In this document: one piece after another, positions 63,653 to 64,000 of the stretch | How positions within the stretch are numbered: the first letter of the stretch is position 1 | How the letters are laid out: the number at the start of each line of letters is the position of its first letter | Assembly: GCA_964553745.1 (NCBI GenBank) | Contig: CAZKLD010000009.1 | Span: 1-64,000 of the forward strand | From: STC-113 sp964553745 | GTDB taxonomy: Bacteria; Patescibacteriota; Gracilibacteria; BD1-5; UBA2023 | Reading direction: 5' to 3' | DNA length: 64,000 nucleotides | Program-made: the position numbers and the translations under genes | The notes under the pieces: generated by a model | What the model saw: only the letters and a program-made list of their open reading frames with translations | Told to the model about the DNA's origin: nothing | Database searches by the model: none

Positions 63653-64000
63653 ATGGATCCAGTAACTGATTCAAAAAATTTGTTAGCATTGAATAAGCCC
63701 AAAGGCTATATAGTCTCGCGAAGTGATGAGCTTGGTCGAAAAACTGTTTATGACCTTTTGCCCGATTGGGTTTTTGATGATGGGTGGATGCCCATCGGAC
63801 GACTTGATTTAGAATCCAAAGGACTTTTATTATTCACAAAAGATGGCAAAATTGGAAATGCATTAACCAATCCAGGAAGTTGTATTAAGATATATGAAAT
63901 TTCCGTGAGAGGCCATGTAACACAAGAGCATATTGCGACAGCTTTAAAATGAGTCGATAGCCCTCAGGGATTACTTAAAGCCCTAGTTGTAGAAAAAATA
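63653..64000 (+). CDS. RsuA/RluB-type pseudouridine synthase, partial
   Basis: The 116 visible residues contain LLALNKPKGYIVSRSDELGR, the YDLLPDW loop and the catalytic region MPIGRLDLESKGLLLFTKDG, where the Asp of GRLD is the nucleophile of the RsuA/RluB/RluE/RluF family, and KIYEISVRGHV. No N-terminal S4 domain is seen before the ATG at 63653. One TGA (residue 100) encodes glycine, and the other glycines are GGN. The window ends within the gene, so its length and exact rRNA target are unknown. Confidence 0.9.

Overview
This window comes from a Candidate Phyla Radiation bacterium of the Gracilibacteria/Absconditabacteria (BD1-5/SR1) type that reads UGA as glycine (translation table 25). The evidence is direct. 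Isoleucyl-, arginyl- and alanyl-tRNA synthetases, Tex, an RND pump and a hybrid histidine kinase are unbroken only if TGA is Gly, and the TGAs fall on expected glycines (for example the HIGH-loop glycines of IleRS and the P-loop of the NACHT protein). Read with the standard code, almost every gene breaks into short pieces. All coordinates here come from re-reading with TGA=Gly and TAA/TAG as stops. DNA is AT-rich, genes are close-packed, and many strong hairpin-U terminators separate convergent units. I saw no tRNA, rRNA or CRISPR array.

Layout. 1-2.5 kb: a coiled-coil membrane protein and a small protein among dispersed intergenic repeats. 2.5-6.3 kb: EamA-like transporter, glycosyltransferase-like protein, a structured non-coding segment with a perfect 42-bp palindrome, and small membrane proteins, one frameshifted. 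6.3-11.9 kb: ileS, argS and a PhnA C-domain protein, then a third repeat copy. 12.7-18.5 kb (minus): a five-gene operon of ketosynthase III, acyltransferase-like, ATP-grasp, AMP-ligase and SDR genes, recalling OleA/OleC/OleD. 18.7-26.6 kb: small proteins, PAS/GAF hybrid kinase, GH46 chitosanase, Tex, DUF5670 peptide. 26.7-28.9 kb (minus): overlapping radical SAM, nucleotidyltransferase and IucA/IucC-like genes. 29.2-31.1 kb: aspartyl/asparaginyl-tRNA synthetase and a membrane protein. 31.2-38.5 kb (minus): a three-gene module of Nudix protein, GHMP-kinase-like/winged-helix protein and a 1582-residue NACHT STAND NTPase.

38.7-41.2 kb and 57.8-59.4 kb differ sharply. They hold genes with strong Shine-Dalgarno sequences, glycine only as GGN, no in-frame TGA, and in the first island two genes that end in TGA. 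They look like standard-code DNA inside a recoded genome, or an assembly chimera. Between them: a copper/silver-type efflux operon with a candidate metal operator (41.3-47.7 kb), GH3 beta-glucosidase, M50 protease, a Kazal-like/ECF sigma/anti-sigma-like operon, alpha/beta hydrolase, unknown proteins and a PD-(D/E)XK-like nuclease. The right end has a short alaS, an AHSA1-type protein, a RibD/DHFR-like reductase, a membrane protein and the start of an RsuA/RluB-type pseudouridine synthase.

The best candidates for new biology are the Nudix/GHMP-wHTH/NACHT module, the Ole-like operon without an adjacent OleB, the radical SAM/nucleotidyltransferase/IucA-C trio, and the two standard-code islands.
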